14,189 nt of DNA from an uncultured Mucispirillum sp. GTDB lineage: Bacteria > Chrysiogenota > Deferribacteres > Deferribacterales > Mucispirillaceae. The stretch's first letter is position 1. Every line of letters starts with the position of its first letter. The notes below the pieces were generated by a model. The model saw nothing but the letters and a program-made list of their open reading frames with translations. It made no database searches and had not been told where the DNA came from. This document shows, one piece after another, positions 13,931 through 14,189 of the stretch. Where the stretch lies: assembly GCA_910586745.1 (NCBI GenBank), contig CAJUJZ010000049.1, forward strand, positions 1-14,189, in the 5' to 3' direction. A program made the translations under genes and the position numbers.

Positions 13931-14189
13931 CGGAGCATAAGGAATAAATATAGTGGCGAGATATTTTGTAGTGGAATGATGAGATAAGCAAAAATAAAAA
14001 TCGTTAAAAAAAGTTAAAATCGTATTAAGTTTTTCAAAATTGCATAGTCATTGCACAGTAGTTACATAGTCCTGCAATATGTTTATCTCACTATACAGTT
14101 ATTTTTTATCTCATTCTCCCATAGCTAGAACAGTCTATAATAATACACGCGGCAGAAGTATAGACGAACGACCATTTGAACTGAAAGAG
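13931..14189. other. Non-coding stretch with short direct and inverted repeats
   Basis: No credible gene, tRNA or rRNA start is seen here. Visible structure: ATGAGATAA (13979-13987) with its inverse TTATCTCAT (14106-14114) and another TTATCTCA at 14083-14090; CATAGTC twice, 22 bp apart (14043-14049, 14065-14071), each followed by TGCA; and an inverted 7-bp pair GTCTATA / TATAGAC (14133-14139, 14159-14165) that encloses a TATAAT at 14136-14141. That TATAAT has no good -35 (TTCTCC at 14114-14119 is the nearest), so any promoter leading out of the right edge would be weak or activator-dependent. Confidence 0.4.

Noticed and set aside
13805..13987. 60-aa open frame with an AAAGGA upstream of its ATG
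   Set aside because: It runs straight through the nested palindrome, and the protein (LSATCLSEASCSDNRK) reads like translated repeat DNA with no recognisable domain. No clear promoter was seen. I treat it as chance, though the SD-like site is noted.

Overview
The window is AT-rich bacterial DNA with dense gene packing, short SD-led intergenic junctions and two signal-peptide proteins of Gram-negative type. Protein content (PHP-bearing DnaE alpha subunit, ThiD, DUF4384 and WD40 exported proteins) fits a low-GC Gram-negative gut or anaerobic lineage. A host-associated Deferribacterota such as Mucispirillum is my guess, but this is an impression from sequence style, not a demonstrated assignment.

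Bases 1-4693 (+ strand) are the end of a type I restriction-modification locus. In order: the 3' part of a DUF2971 gene that enters from the left edge, a complete hsdR (restriction/translocase subunit) overlapping it by 8 nt, and a YgjP/DUF45-type zinc metallopeptidase 3 nt after hsdR. hsdM and hsdS are not in view and would be expected upstream. Bases 4740-5483 encode an unrecognised five-helix membrane protein with its own good sigma70-type promoter and a strong rho-independent terminator (5496-5524).

Bases 5522-5633, between the convergent gene sets, hold an unusual array: a 10-bp motif (CTTAAAATAA) in alternating orientation, six copies in strict 40-bp register, making 28-bp dyads. I know of no named element like it.

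Bases 13734 down to 5639 (- strand) look like one tight operon: an 80-aa degenerate receiver-like protein, dnaE, thiD, a class I SAM methyltransferase, an exported DUF4384 protein and an exported WD40 protein. Junctions are 2 nt, 1-nt overlap, 8-nt overlap, 1 nt and 8 nt. A TTTACA-17-TATATT promoter lies just upstream. The operon mixes replication, cofactor synthesis and envelope functions. The DUF4384 and WD40 products carry modules that often flank caspase-like proteases, but no protease is present.

Bases 13735-14189 have no credible gene. They contain a roughly 100-bp nested imperfect palindrome (13831-13930) that resembles a MITE/REP-type element, a third copy of its terminal motif, and several short direct and inverted repeats of unknown meaning.
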